Assembly: GCA_021776825.1 (NCBI GenBank)
Contig: JAJFFG010000053.1
Coordinates: 1 to 37,418 of the forward strand
Length of the DNA stretch: 37,418 bases
DNA from: Planctomycetota bacterium
Lineage (GTDB): Bacteria; Planctomycetota; JAJSAM01; JAJVHW01
Reading direction: 5' to 3'
Positions 26,600 through 34,545 of the stretch are shown piece by piece. Made by a program: the position numbers and the translations under genes. Position 1 is the stretch's first letter. The number at the start of each line of letters is the position of its first letter. The notes under the pieces are model-generated. The model worked only from the letters and a program-made list of their open reading frames with translations, did no database searches and was not told where the DNA came from.

Positions 26600-26968
26600 C
26601 TACTGCAGCGTGACGGTGTGTGACACGCCGACGATCTCGGCCGCCTCGTTGACGGTGATCGACGCCTCGACGCCTGGCTCGCCGAGCGTGCCGCTCGCGT
26701 CCTGGAGGTTCGGCAGCAGGTGCTCGCTCTCGGTCACGTACGTACCCGCGCCGGGGTGGCCGGCGGGGATCGTCACCAAGGAGCGCGTCGAGCCGTCGAC
26801 ACCGACTCTGATCGAGATCGCCGTGGTCGGCGGCAGGTCGAACTCGCGCAGCTCGGTCGTTGCCGTGGACTGCGCGATCGTGACGACCTCGGTCTCCGTC
26901 GTCGTCTGACACGCCGTGAGCAAGAGGGCGCTCACCAGCAGCGTCGCGGCCATGGATCGTTGTGACAT
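26600..26968 (-). CDS. Small lipoprotein
   Basis: 122 aa. The signal peptide ends in the lipobox LLTAC with Cys20. The mature protein begins with a Thr-rich stretch (QTTTETEVVTIAQSTATTEL), then beta segments with LPPTTAISIRVGVDG and ITVNEAAEIVGVSHTVTLQ. It is Gly/Thr/Val rich, and no family is recognised. It is convergent with the haem-binding PD40 gene, with 22 bp between stops. Confidence 0.75.
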   Translation of the reverse strand: MSQRSMAATLLVSALLLTACQTTTETEVVTIAQSTATTELREFDLPPTTAISIRVGVDGSTRSLVTIPAGHPGAGTYVTESEHLLPNLQDASGTLGEPGVEASITVNEAAEIVGVSHTVTLQ

Positions 26969-27097
26969 CTACTGCCCCCCTGTGACGCGCGAGCACCTAC
27001 GTGCGGCCGCGGCGTCCGTCCCGTCCCCGGCCCCGATCCTACCGGAGCCCGCCGGATCGCGTGACCGCATCCCAGCGACGGACGCAGGCGCGAGGGT

Positions 27098-27778
27098 TCA
27101 GTCGGAGACTGCGGGAGCGGCTGCGGGCCTCCCGAACAGCAGCCGGTTCTTCGGCGTGATCTCCTCGGGGATCGTCTGCGTCCAGACCTCGTACCCCCGC
27201 TCGCGCAGGCGTAGCGCCCGGACGACATCGATCGCCATGTCACCGTCGAGCCAGCCGTCGAGCCCACCGCGGTCGAGGTGTCGGTGACAGCTGCAGCACG
27301 GCAGCACGGCCACCTGCGCGCCCACCTCGGCGGCGCGCTCGAGAACGATGTCCGTCAGTTTCCCGCACGCGTGCGCCGAGACGATCAGATCATCGGCGCG
27401 CAGTTCGAAGCGCTCGATCTTCGACTGCACGAAGCGCACGCGACTCGCGAGGTGCGGCCACGTCTCGGCCATGCTCGCCGCGACCTTCTTCACCGACTGC
27501 GGCAGCTTGCGATCGACCCCCACGACCTCGGTCGCCCGATCGTCGAGGATCGCCATGATCTGCGCGACCAGCCCATGTCCGCACGCGAGGTCGACAATGC
27601 GCTGCCCCGTCAGTCGACGCCGCACACGGCGCGCGACCTCCCACGACTCGTAGAGTTCCTTGCGCGGCACGCACTCCGCCCGACACACGGCGCGACCGAT
27701 CCGGTCGAACAGCGTCTCGCCCGCGTAGTGGCGCAAGGCCCCGACGAGCAGCTTCTTCTTCGACGCGCGGTCCCGCAT
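27098..27778 (-). CDS. Methyltransferase of the Methyltransf_32/Trm13-like type
   Basis: 226 aa. The ATG at 27778 is chosen; the longer frame would overlap the TetR gene and starts with unrelated sequence. Motif I is IVDLACGHGLVAQIMA, with VVGVDRKLP as motif II. SAHACGKLTDIVLERAAEVG and VAVLPCCSCHRHLD are the CG-x-x-TD and PCC-x-C signatures shared by Methyltransf_32 proteins and the tRNA methyltransferase Trm13. The PCCxCH cysteines may bind metal. The substrate is unknown; RNA is possible from the similarity. It lies 70 bp downstream of the TetR gene on the same strand and could be in its transcript. Confidence 0.8.
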   Translation of the reverse strand: MRDRASKKKLLVGALRHYAGETLFDRIGRAVCRAECVPRKELYESWEVARRVRRRLTGQRIVDLACGHGLVAQIMAILDDRATEVVGVDRKLPQSVKKVAASMAETWPHLASRVRFVQSKIERFELRADDLIVSAHACGKLTDIVLERAAEVGAQVAVLPCCSCHRHLDRGGLDGWLDGDMAIDVVRALRLRERGYEVWTQTIPEEITPKNRLLFGRPAAAPAVSD

Positions 27779-27848
27779 CGCCCGATCGTGGGTCGCCCGC
27801 GGGCGCCACGCACGCTTTCCCCGTGGCGGTGGCGTGCCTGCGTCGGGC

Positions 27849-28625
27849 CTACGCGACCTGACCGGACTGAGGCTGACCGGACTGAGGCTGCCCGGACTCA
27901 GTCCTACCGAGCAGGGCCTCTCCAATCAGGCGGTCCAGCTCCGTGACGAGGGCACGAACACTCTTGAGTCGAAGCGCCAGCGCGATCGGCGCGAGGACCC
28001 GCTGCAGCCAGGCGATCAGCGAACGCGTGGCGCGCTGCTCACTCGTCCGATCAAGCAACCACCAGAGGATCACGCCGAGATGCGCGACGTAGAGCACTCG
28101 GGCGAGCGACGCGGCAACGCGCTCTGGCGGTGCGTCTCGGGCTCCATCGACGGCTCGCGCGAACGCTGCGTGGACCCGTTTGCGTGAGAACGCAGTCGCT
28201 GGGGAGAACAGCCCTTCGTCGGGGCCAGCGACAAGGGCCGGCACCAGCGCAACGAGCGTGTCTCGATGCGGACCGAGCACGTCGAGACTGGTTTTCATGA
28301 CGTGGATGAAGCGCTGGCGCCACGTGCCGCGGGGCAGGTCCTCCGCGCGCGTCGCGAACTCCAACGAGAGCTCGTCGTAGAGCTCCAACACGACGGAGCG
28401 CTTACTCGGGAAGTACCGGTAGAGCAGCCCGGGGCTGACGCCGGCCGCTCGGGCGATGGATCGCAGCGTGGTGGACTCGTAACCGTCGCGTGCGAAGAGC
28501 TGCGTGGCCGCCCCGTAGAGAGCGCGACGCGTCGCCTCGCTCTGCGGCGTTGCGCCGCGAGGTCGACCACGGGGCCGCGACTCCCCAACGTCCCGATCCG
28601 AGATCTCGACATTTTCGGTGAACAT
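27849..28625 (-). CDS. TetR-family transcriptional regulator
   Basis: 258 aa. A disordered N-terminus rich in Arg and Gly is followed by a helix-turn-helix at about 52-75 (TTLRSIARAAGVSPGLLYRY, then FPSKRSVVLELY), the TetR hallmark. The C-terminal helices (about 95-230) form the ligand domain, with no ligand evident. The tail has three in-frame 15-bp repeats coding TESGQPQSGQPQSGQ. It is divergent from the SDR epimerase gene, with only 50 bp between the two starts. The usual TetR logic suggests it represses both itself and that gene. The start ATG is close to the likely -10, so its mRNA may be leaderless. Confidence 0.88.
   Translation of the reverse strand: MFTENVEISDRDVGESRPRGRPRGATPQSEATRRALYGAATQLFARDGYESTTLRSIARAAGVSPGLLYRYFPSKRSVVLELYDELSLEFATRAEDLPRGTWRQRFIHVMKTSLDVLGPHRDTLVALVPALVAGPDEGLFSPATAFSRKRVHAAFARAVDGARDAPPERVAASLARVLYVAHLGVILWWLLDRTSEQRATRSLIAWLQRVLAPIALALRLKSVRALVTELDRLIGEALLGRTESGQPQSGQPQSGQVA
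27858..27902. repeat. Three 15-bp tandem units at the end of the TetR gene
   Basis: The first two units (27858-27872 and 27873-27887) are identical; the third differs at a few bases. They code the repeated SGQPQ at the C-terminus. The length is a multiple of three, so the frame is kept. The tail is probably disordered. Confidence 0.85.
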
Positions 28626-28640
28626 GTTTAGTTATATTAG
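28621..28640. promoter_or_regulatory. Candidate divergent promoter/operator of tetR and the epimerase gene
   Basis: This is an AT-rich island in GC-rich DNA. TATATT at 28633-28638 fits a -10 for the plus-strand gene. TATAAC read on the minus strand at 28636-28631 fits a -10 for tetR. AACATGTT at 28621-28628 is an 8-bp palindrome that overlaps the tetR start codon and might be part of an operator. The assignment is from composition and position only. Confidence 0.35.
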
Positions 28641-28675
28641 TGAGGTCGATCTGGAAGTCCAGCAGGAGGTGGCGG

Positions 28676-29626
28676 ATGCGCATCGTGATGCCAGGTGGAA
28701 CGGGACACATCGGGCGCGTCCTCGTGCCGGCTCTCCGCGCATCGGGCAACGAGGTCATCGTGCTGAGTCGACGCGCCGACGGCGGCGACGTGCTCGTCTG
28801 GGACAGCGCGACGCTCGGACCCTGGGCCGACGCCATCGACGGAGCGGACGCGGTGATCAACCTGGCCGGCCGCAGCGTCGACTGCCGGTACCACAAGCAC
28901 AACCTCACCGAAATGCTGACGTCGCGCATCGACTCCACGCGAGTGATCGGTCAAGCGATCGAGCAAGCGGCACGCCCGCCGCGCGTCTGGCTGCAGGCGA
29001 GCACCGCGACGATCTACGCCCATACGTTCGATCGCGAGAACGACGAGCAGACTGGGGAGATCGGAGGCCGCGAGCACGGCGTCCCCGGGTACTGGCGGTA
29101 CAGCATCGAGATCGCGCAAGCGTGGGAGCGCGAGCTCTGGGCGGCGAACACGCCGGCGACTCGACGCGTCGCTCTCCGCATGGCAATGGTCATGAGCGAT
29201 GGGACCGGCGGGGTGTTCGACATCCTGCGGCGGCTGTCGGGTCTAGGCCTCGGCGGCACGTTGGCCGGCGGTCGGCAGTACATGTCATGGATCCACCACC
29301 ACGACTTGGCGCGCGCTGTGAGCTGGCTCCTGAAGCACGACGAGATCGCCGGCCCGATCAACCTCGCCGCGCCACAGCCACTCCCGCAGAGGGACTTCAT
29401 GCGCACTCTGCGGCGTGCGCTCCACGTGCCGTTCGGCGTTCCCGCCACGGCCTGGATGCTCGAGATCGCCGCGCTCATCCGCGGTACCGACAGCGAGTTG
29501 CTCCTGAAGAGTCGCCGCGTCGTACCGCGTCGACTCAAGGCCGGGGGCTTCGAGTTCTCCTTCCCGACGTGGGAGCATGCAGTCGACGATCTGCTCGGGC
29601 GTTCGCGCAGCGCGGGCGCCGCGTAG
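28676..29626 (+). CDS. TIGR01777-type NAD(P)-dependent epimerase/SDR protein
   Basis: 316 aa. The ATG at 28676 follows AGGAGG. The Rossmann motif GGTGHIG is at residues 7-13. ADAVINLAGRSVDCRY, WLQASTATIYAH, WERELWAANTPATRRVALR and YMSWIHHHDLARAVSWLL follow the order of TIGR01777 proteins (E. coli YfcH/SulA-like group). The end (FGVPATAWMLEIAALI, LLLKSRRVVPRRLKAGGF) is the DUF1731 C-terminal segment, so the protein is full length. The substrate is unknown. It is divergent from tetR and probably controlled by it. Confidence 0.88.
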   Translation: MRIVMPGGTGHIGRVLVPALRASGNEVIVLSRRADGGDVLVWDSATLGPWADAIDGADAVINLAGRSVDCRYHKHNLTEMLTSRIDSTRVIGQAIEQAARPPRVWLQASTATIYAHTFDRENDEQTGEIGGREHGVPGYWRYSIEIAQAWERELWAANTPATRRVALRMAMVMSDGTGGVFDILRRLSGLGLGGTLAGGRQYMSWIHHHDLARAVSWLLKHDEIAGPINLAAPQPLPQRDFMRTLRRALHVPFGVPATAWMLEIAALIRGTDSELLLKSRRVVPRRLKAGGFEFSFPTWEHAVDDLLGRSRSAGAA

Positions 29627-29725
29627 GGAATCCCCGAGAGCCGGGAATGGGGATGCCCGGCAGGCGCGTACGTACGATGAAGGAAGCACCCGTGCGTGAA
29701 CGAGCGACGGATGCAGGAGGTCTCG

Positions 29726-30484
29726 ATGCAGCGAACCCGAACGATCGCATTGCTCGCCGTACTGGCCGGACTCGGCGGATTGAGCGCCTGCGGCGACCCC
29801 GCGGGTCTCGGCCAGGCACAGGACGACGTCGCCGCACTCCGCGTGCAGGTCCGCGACCTCGAGGCACGGCTCGACGACGTGGAGGGTGACCTCGCGACGG
29901 AGAAACGCCGGAATGTCAGTCGGGTGCGCGATCTGGAGCAGGCGACTCGCTCGCGCGTGGCGGCGGCGGCAAGCAGCCCCGCGGCCCGCACAGCCGGCGA
30001 GCCGAACGGCGCCGCAGCGGCCCCTGGCGACGACGAAGAACGCACCGTCACTGCCGGCGAGTTCACGGAGTTCCTGTCCACGAGCGCCGGCCAGGACGTC
30101 TTCACGGCCGCGATGCGGAGCTACCAGCAGAAGCAGAGTGACGATCGGCAGCGCCGCGTCGTCGACGCGCTGGTTGAGCCATTCGCCAAGAAGGCTCAGC
30201 TCTCCGATCGCCAGAAAGAGCAGCTCTCTGACGTGCTCCTGAACGCGTCGACGCAGGTCCGCGACACGTGGGCCAGCATGCGCGACGTGGCGCCGGAGCA
30301 GCGCGGGACGCAGGTCGCAGCGAACATCCAGCGCTCGCAGGAGATCCGACGCGAATCCGACGAAGCCGTCGGCGAGTTCCTCTCCGCCACGCAGTACACG
30401 CTCTACGAGGAAGAGGCGGGGACGCTCTACGGCATGCCCCAGCGACGCCCCGGCGGCGACGGCGGCGGCGCCGGCCGGCGGTAG
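29726..30484 (+). CDS. Coiled-coil lipoprotein
   Basis: 252 aa. The ATG at 29726 follows GGAGG. The lipobox is LSAC with Cys22. A heptad-like coiled coil spans about 28-75 (AQDDVAALRVQVRDLEARL). An Ala/Pro-rich linker follows. A helical domain (about 110-235) contains DRQKEQLSDVLLNASTQV and SATQYTLYEEEA, resembling periplasmic Spy/CpxP-like or other short helical stress proteins in pattern only. The tail is Gly/Arg rich. Its stop is 10 bp from the stop of the convergent FGE-like gene. Confidence 0.75.
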   Translation: MQRTRTIALLAVLAGLGGLSACGDPAGLGQAQDDVAALRVQVRDLEARLDDVEGDLATEKRRNVSRVRDLEQATRSRVAAAASSPAARTAGEPNGAAAAPGDDEERTVTAGEFTEFLSTSAGQDVFTAAMRSYQQKQSDDRQRRVVDALVEPFAKKAQLSDRQKEQLSDVLLNASTQVRDTWASMRDVAPEQRGTQVAANIQRSQEIRRESDEAVGEFLSATQYTLYEEEAGTLYGMPQRRPGGDGGGAGRR

Positions 30485-30494
30485 TCGTCCCGCG

Positions 30495-31436
30495 CTACCT
30501 CTCGTCGAGAACCACGGAGTGCACCGGGCGGAACCCGAGGTGCATCTCAGAGCGGCCGCGATACGTCTTGTCCGCGGCGCGGCGTTGGGCGCACCCGACG
30601 GCGCTGTGGTTGACATGCCCCCCGCGCGTGACCCGGAGGCGCGGCGGCCCCTCGCTCTGCGGAGTCTCGGACATCGTGCCCTCCGCAGGGGTGAACCGAT
30701 CCGCGCAGATCTCCTGCACGTTGCCGTGCACGTCGAACAGCCCGAACGCGTTGGGGCGTAGCTCGCCCACCTCGGTCGGCCAGTACGTGATCCGCGCATA
30801 GAGGGGCAGTTCGAGTTCCGAGCTTCCGAAGCAGTACTCGGCAAACGTCCCGGCGCGGCACGCATACTCCCACTGGGCCTCGCTCGGCAGACGCAGTCGA
30901 GCGCGCTCGCAGAAGTCGTCGATCCGCTCGACGTCAACGTGCTCCACCGGATGCTGCGATCCGCCGCGGCGATCTCCGGGCAGCGCCTCCGCGCCGAGGA
31001 CGCGCTCCCATACGGACCACGTGGTCTCGGTACGTGCGACCAGGAACGGGGTCTCGAAGCGCACCCACTGAGCGTCGAACTCGCCGTGCTCGTAGAACTC
31101 CTGCGCGCTGCCGAGTTGGATCAGCCCGCCCGGAACGAGTGAGAACTCGAGCCCGGAAGGTCCATGCCGGAACAGCGCGATCTCGTGCGAGACGCCACCG
31201 CACTCGAACCGTACGAGGCGCAACAGCTCGAAGTCCGGGCAGAGTTCGCCTACGCGCTCCGCGGCGCGACGCCGCTGGTCGGCGTCGGCAGCGATCCACT
31301 CGGTGAGATCGCGCAGTATCGCAACGTCGCCTCGGTCCACAGCGGCTACTGGGACTGGAGACGTTGATACCGACGGCGAGCATCCGGCGAGGGCCGCTAC
31401 GAGCACGACGATCACCATCCGCGCGAGTACGGACAC
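30495..31436 (-). CDS. FGE-sulfatase (SUMF1-like) domain lipoprotein
   Basis: 313 aa. The start is GTG at 31436; the ATG at 31418 is an alternative. The lipobox ALAGC gives Cys19. The domain (about 95-310) has the formylglycine-generating enzyme order: FSLVPGGLIQLGSA, VARTETTWSVWERVLG, LRLPSEAQWEYACRAGT, FGLFDVHGNVQEICADRF and HLGFRPVHSV. Near the end, GCAQRRAADKTY has one cysteine where true FGEs have a Cys pair, so formylglycine formation is doubtful. Many FGE-fold proteins bind ligands only. It is preceded by the Sm-like gene 16 bp upstream, probably in one operon. A second, broken FGE C-terminus lies at 34432-34545. Confidence 0.85.
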   Translation of the reverse strand: MSVLARMVIVVLVAALAGCSPSVSTSPVPVAAVDRGDVAILRDLTEWIAADADQRRRAAERVGELCPDFELLRLVRFECGGVSHEIALFRHGPSGLEFSLVPGGLIQLGSAQEFYEHGEFDAQWVRFETPFLVARTETTWSVWERVLGAEALPGDRRGGSQHPVEHVDVERIDDFCERARLRLPSEAQWEYACRAGTFAEYCFGSSELELPLYARITYWPTEVGELRPNAFGLFDVHGNVQEICADRFTPAEGTMSETPQSEGPPRLRVTRGGHVNHSAVGCAQRRAADKTYRGRSEMHLGFRPVHSVVLDER

Positions 31437-31452
31437 GTCGGGGATCTCCGCC

Positions 31453-31788
31453 TCAGATGTGAAGGATGCGCTCGGACTTCGTCATGCTGACGCGCTTGAC
31501 GTTCGCAATCGGCACGAACTGCTTCGCCGGCTCGTTGATCGCCTTGCGGCCCGCGGGGGCGAACTCCGTGATGAGCACGATGTAGTCGCGGCCCATCCCG
31601 CTGACCTTCGCCTTGTAGAAGCCGGTCTTCAGCGCATAGCCGATCGGCGCGCCCTCGTACGACTCCGGATTGACGACCGTGACGGTCTTGCCCACGAACG
31701 ACTTCAGGATGTCGTGAAAGCTGCGGTTCTCGACGCCTGGTGCGGCCTCGCTCTTGCTGATCCCGGTACTCGGTGTGGTCTCGCTCAT
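31453..31788 (-). CDS. Small protein with Sm-like (LSm) sequence pattern
   Basis: 111 aa. The ATG at 31788 follows AGGGGAG; the open frame upstream of it belongs to a gene remnant. After a disordered start, FHDILKSFVGKTVTVVN and YKAKVSGMGRDYIVLITE resemble the first Sm motif. After a short insert, KQFVPIANVKRVSM resembles the second. This G-x-x-V-x-V, then D-Y-I-V-L, then F-[IV]-PI-x-x-V order is shared with DUF2642 and other bacterial Sm-like proteins. RNA binding or ring formation would be an inference. It lies 16 bp before the FGE-like gene, so the two are probably co-transcribed. The family call is tentative. Confidence 0.6.
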   Translation of the reverse strand: MSETTPSTGISKSEAAPGVENRSFHDILKSFVGKTVTVVNPESYEGAPIGYALKTGFYKAKVSGMGRDYIVLITEFAPAGRKAINEPAKQFVPIANVKRVSMTKSERILHI

Positions 31789-31876
31789 GTCGGCTCCCCT
31801 TGGCGTCTTGGAAGCGCGAAGTATAGGAGCACCGACGTCAGGACGGCAATCGGTGCGAGGCGTGTCAGGAGAGACC

Positions 31877-31946
31877 GAGCTTGGGGCCTCAGCCGCTTCC
31901 TCGCGGACATAGCGCGGTACGGCGAAGCCCGGCAGTCGGCGGCGGC
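31877..31946 (-). pseudogene. Remnant of an EpmB C-terminus
   Basis: On the minus strand this reads RRRLPGFAVPRYVREEAAEA, nearly the same as the end of the intact EpmB. At DNA level 31899-31941 matches 34581-34623 at 40 of 43 positions, so the copy is recent on this scale. Nothing of the EpmB body remains upstream. It lies 90 bp before the Sm-like gene start and is in the frame of that gene. It is best seen as a duplicated fragment. Confidence 0.75.
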
Positions 31947-32043
31947 GACCGCGACCGGCTGTAGTGGCCGCGCGATCGAGAGGGCACCACCGCCTGCGAC
32001 GCCTCGTACGTGCATCCACGGCGATCGCAGCGAGGATGTGTGG

Positions 32044-34428
32044 ATGCGACGCGCGCGAACCGTGGCCCTGCTGGCCGTTCTGGGTATCGGCATCGGCATC
32101 GGCGCGACGATGTGCTCGCTCGCCGACCAGGATTCGGGAGCGCAACCCGCGCCTCGGTCGGGTTCGTCCATCGAGTCGGACGTCGCCGCAGTCGCAGCCC
32201 CTGACTCGGTCCGCGTTCGGCGCGAGAGCGGAGCGGAGCCCGCCCGCGACCGTGAGCTGACCGAGGACGCCGATGCCGCACTCCTAGCCGCGCAAGTCGT
32301 CCGGGTTCGGGTCGTCGACGCGCGCGGTAACCCCATTGCGCACGCCACCATCTCGATCGCAGGACCACCAGCACCTCCCCGGCTCGACGTGCTCGCCAGC
32401 ACGGACCAAGGCGGACGCGCCGAGCTGCGCGTGACGGGCACCGAGCAGTTGCTCATCGCGGCGGAGGGCTACGCATCGGTCGCGTGGTCCCCCGACCGCT
32501 CCGACGGCACCGTCGAACGCGTGCTCACGCTCGAGGAGGGTCGCTCCCTGCGGGGACGGGTGATCGGCCCATCGGGTCAAGGCGTCGCCGGTGCGCGCGT
32601 GGAGTTCACGTTCCTCACCGTGGCAGCTCCGGCCATCACGGACGGCGTGGGCGGCTTCGAGTTCGACCGCACGCTGCCGATGACGGCGCTCAACGGCGCC
32701 GCGATCATCGTCACGGCAACCGGGTTCGCGCCAACAGTTCGCCCGACGTCTACGAGCACGTCACCCCTCGTCATCCGGTTGGCTCCCCCCCTCGAGCTCA
32801 GCGGCCGCGTGATCGACACCGCGGGGGTTCCTCTGGCCGGAGCTGACGTCGTGTGGGAGTCCCGGTCGACGGCGGAGGGGGATGTCGCGCGGGTCGCGAA
32901 CTGGACCGTGCACGAGACGAAGTCGGACTCTCAGGGGCGGTTCTCGTTCAAGGCGCGGGCGAGAGCGGGAGGGCCGTTGAGTGCTGAGTTCACGCGCCAT
33001 GACGCGGAACTCGGGCACCCGGCACGCTGGCGCGGCATACGCGAGGTCTCGGTGACGAACGTGGACAGGACGGTGGATCTCGTGGTCGAGCGTGCGCAGC
33101 ACAGCTACCTGCGCGTCCGAGCGCTGTCGCCCGAGGGTGCGCCGCTCGCGAACACTCGCGTCTCGGTGCCCGGTTCGTCGAAGCCGCTGAGTGCGAACCG
33201 CCGAACGGACGCGAACGGGATCGCCATCATCGTGCTGGCCAGCCCCGCCGGCGCCCGTCACTGGGTGAATCTCGAACTGCGCGCGGGCTACGCACCGCCG
33301 AAGAGCCGATGGGTCGTCGCCATGGACGCGAGCGATGGACCTGCCACGGATCTCGTCGTCCGTCCGACATCGCGCGTCACGCTGGTGTTCGTCGGGGACG
33401 ACGGCACGCCGCTCGACGGGGATCGCTGGCTCACGGAAGACACGGACGGCGGCACGTCCGGGCTGCGCGTCGAGAACGGAGTCATCGTGCGGTACGTGAA
33501 CCTCGCCCAGACGGCCACGCTCTCCGGCGAGATTCCGAGTCGCGGACGCTACACGGTGACGGTCGACCCCGCGCAGGCGGCCGGCGCGCCCGTGCCGGTC
33601 TCGGTAACCCCGGGGGCGACCGTACGCGGTTCCATCTCGGTCCGTGGCGGAGGAGTGCCGGAGGGGACGGTATCGCTCACCGTGCAGGCGCAAGATGCCG
33701 AGCGGTACTTCACACGGCGCATCGCCGGGGACGGCCAGTTCCAGTTCGCGAGTGCGCTGCCCGGCACGTTCTCGTTGATGGTGCTGTCGCCCGACGGGAC
33801 GATCCTCGCGATGCGCACCGGCACGCTCGACGCGCGAGAGACACTGGACCTCGGCGAGCTCTCGGCCGATCCGGCGCATTGGGTGACGACTCAGATCCTC
33901 GACGTGACGGGTCGGCCGGCATCCGGCGCCGAGGTCGAGTACCTGTACTCCCCGACGTGGGAGTCGCTCGGATGGGAGACCGCCAATGACGCGGGCGAAG
34001 TGCGTGGGCCGCCGGCTCCCGGGAGTCACGTCATCCTGCGCGTCTACGCCGGTGCGCGCGGAGTCGCGCTCGCGCAGATGGCCGAGGTGCGTGATGACGC
34101 GCAGATCCGACTGGTCCCGGCATCCGTGCTACGCGTTCGGCTGGCCGCGCCGCAGGGATCCGAACCGTGGTTGGAGGCCTGGATCCGACCGCCAGGGACC
34201 GACGCGTGGATCGAGCACCGTGAAGTGGAGTTCGGAGAAGACTACGCGGAGGGAGAAGACGACGACGTGTTCGTCGTGTGGAACCTCGCACCGGGTGACG
34301 TGCGCATCCGGATGGGTGTCGAAGACACCGAGGGAAACGAGTATCGCGCCGAGCACGAACTCACCGTTGGAACTGGTGAGAGGCGGGAGCTGGAGCTCCG
34401 CGCGAAGCGCGTCGACGACGGGGAGTAG
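32044..34428 (+). CDS. Large carboxypeptidase-regulatory-like surface protein
   Basis: 794 aa. The ATG at 32044 is chosen. The frame is open far upstream because no stop happens to fall there, but that part crosses other genes. The N-terminal signal anchor is VALLAVLGIGIGIGATMCSL. Repeats of the carboxypeptidase-regulatory type follow: VRVVDARGNPIAHATISIAG, LRGRVIGPSGQGVAGARVEF, LSGRVIDTAGVPLAGADVVW and LDVTGRPASGAEVEYLY. The protein ends with an acidic stretch (VEFGEDYAEGEDDDVF) and a beta strand. It is an extracytoplasmic, probably structural protein of the same type as 11928-14135, but with different repeats. It is convergent with the FGE remnant at its end. Confidence 0.8.
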   Translation: MRRARTVALLAVLGIGIGIGATMCSLADQDSGAQPAPRSGSSIESDVAAVAAPDSVRVRRESGAEPARDRELTEDADAALLAAQVVRVRVVDARGNPIAHATISIAGPPAPPRLDVLASTDQGGRAELRVTGTEQLLIAAEGYASVAWSPDRSDGTVERVLTLEEGRSLRGRVIGPSGQGVAGARVEFTFLTVAAPAITDGVGGFEFDRTLPMTALNGAAIIVTATGFAPTVRPTSTSTSPLVIRLAPPLELSGRVIDTAGVPLAGADVVWESRSTAEGDVARVANWTVHETKSDSQGRFSFKARARAGGPLSAEFTRHDAELGHPARWRGIREVSVTNVDRTVDLVVERAQHSYLRVRALSPEGAPLANTRVSVPGSSKPLSANRRTDANGIAIIVLASPAGARHWVNLELRAGYAPPKSRWVVAMDASDGPATDLVVRPTSRVTLVFVGDDGTPLDGDRWLTEDTDGGTSGLRVENGVIVRYVNLAQTATLSGEIPSRGRYTVTVDPAQAAGAPVPVSVTPGATVRGSISVRGGGVPEGTVSLTVQAQDAERYFTRRIAGDGQFQFASALPGTFSLMVLSPDGTILAMRTGTLDARETLDLGELSADPAHWVTTQILDVTGRPASGAEVEYLYSPTWESLGWETANDAGEVRGPPAPGSHVILRVYAGARGVALAQMAEVRDDAQIRLVPASVLRVRLAAPQGSEPWLEAWIRPPGTDAWIEHREVEFGEDYAEGEDDDVFVVWNLAPGDVRIRMGVEDTEGNEYRAEHELTVGTGERRELELRAKRVDDGE

Positions 34429-34431
34429 CTG

Positions 34432-34545
34432 TCAGTCGATCGCGAAGCCGCTGGCGATGCCGCCCGGTTCGACGCGGTGCACCGAACGGAACCCGAGGTG
34501 AGGCTCACACCCCACGCGACGGGACTGCGACGGCGATCGACTCGA
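34432..34545 (-). pseudogene. Remnant of an FGE-domain C-terminus directly after epmB
   Basis: The 37 codons between the EpmB stop (34546-34548) and the next in-frame stop (34432-34434) encode RRVGCEPHLGFRSVHRVEPG and a short tail. HLGFRxVH is the closing motif of the FGE-sulfatase fold and matches the intact gene at 30495. It is in the same frame as EpmB, separated only by the stop codon, and the rest of the FGE gene is gone. Confidence 0.7.

Noticed and set aside
31303..32043. Upstream extension of the surface protein gene
   Set aside because: It runs across the FGE-like and Sm-like genes on the other strand; the signal anchor starts at 32044.
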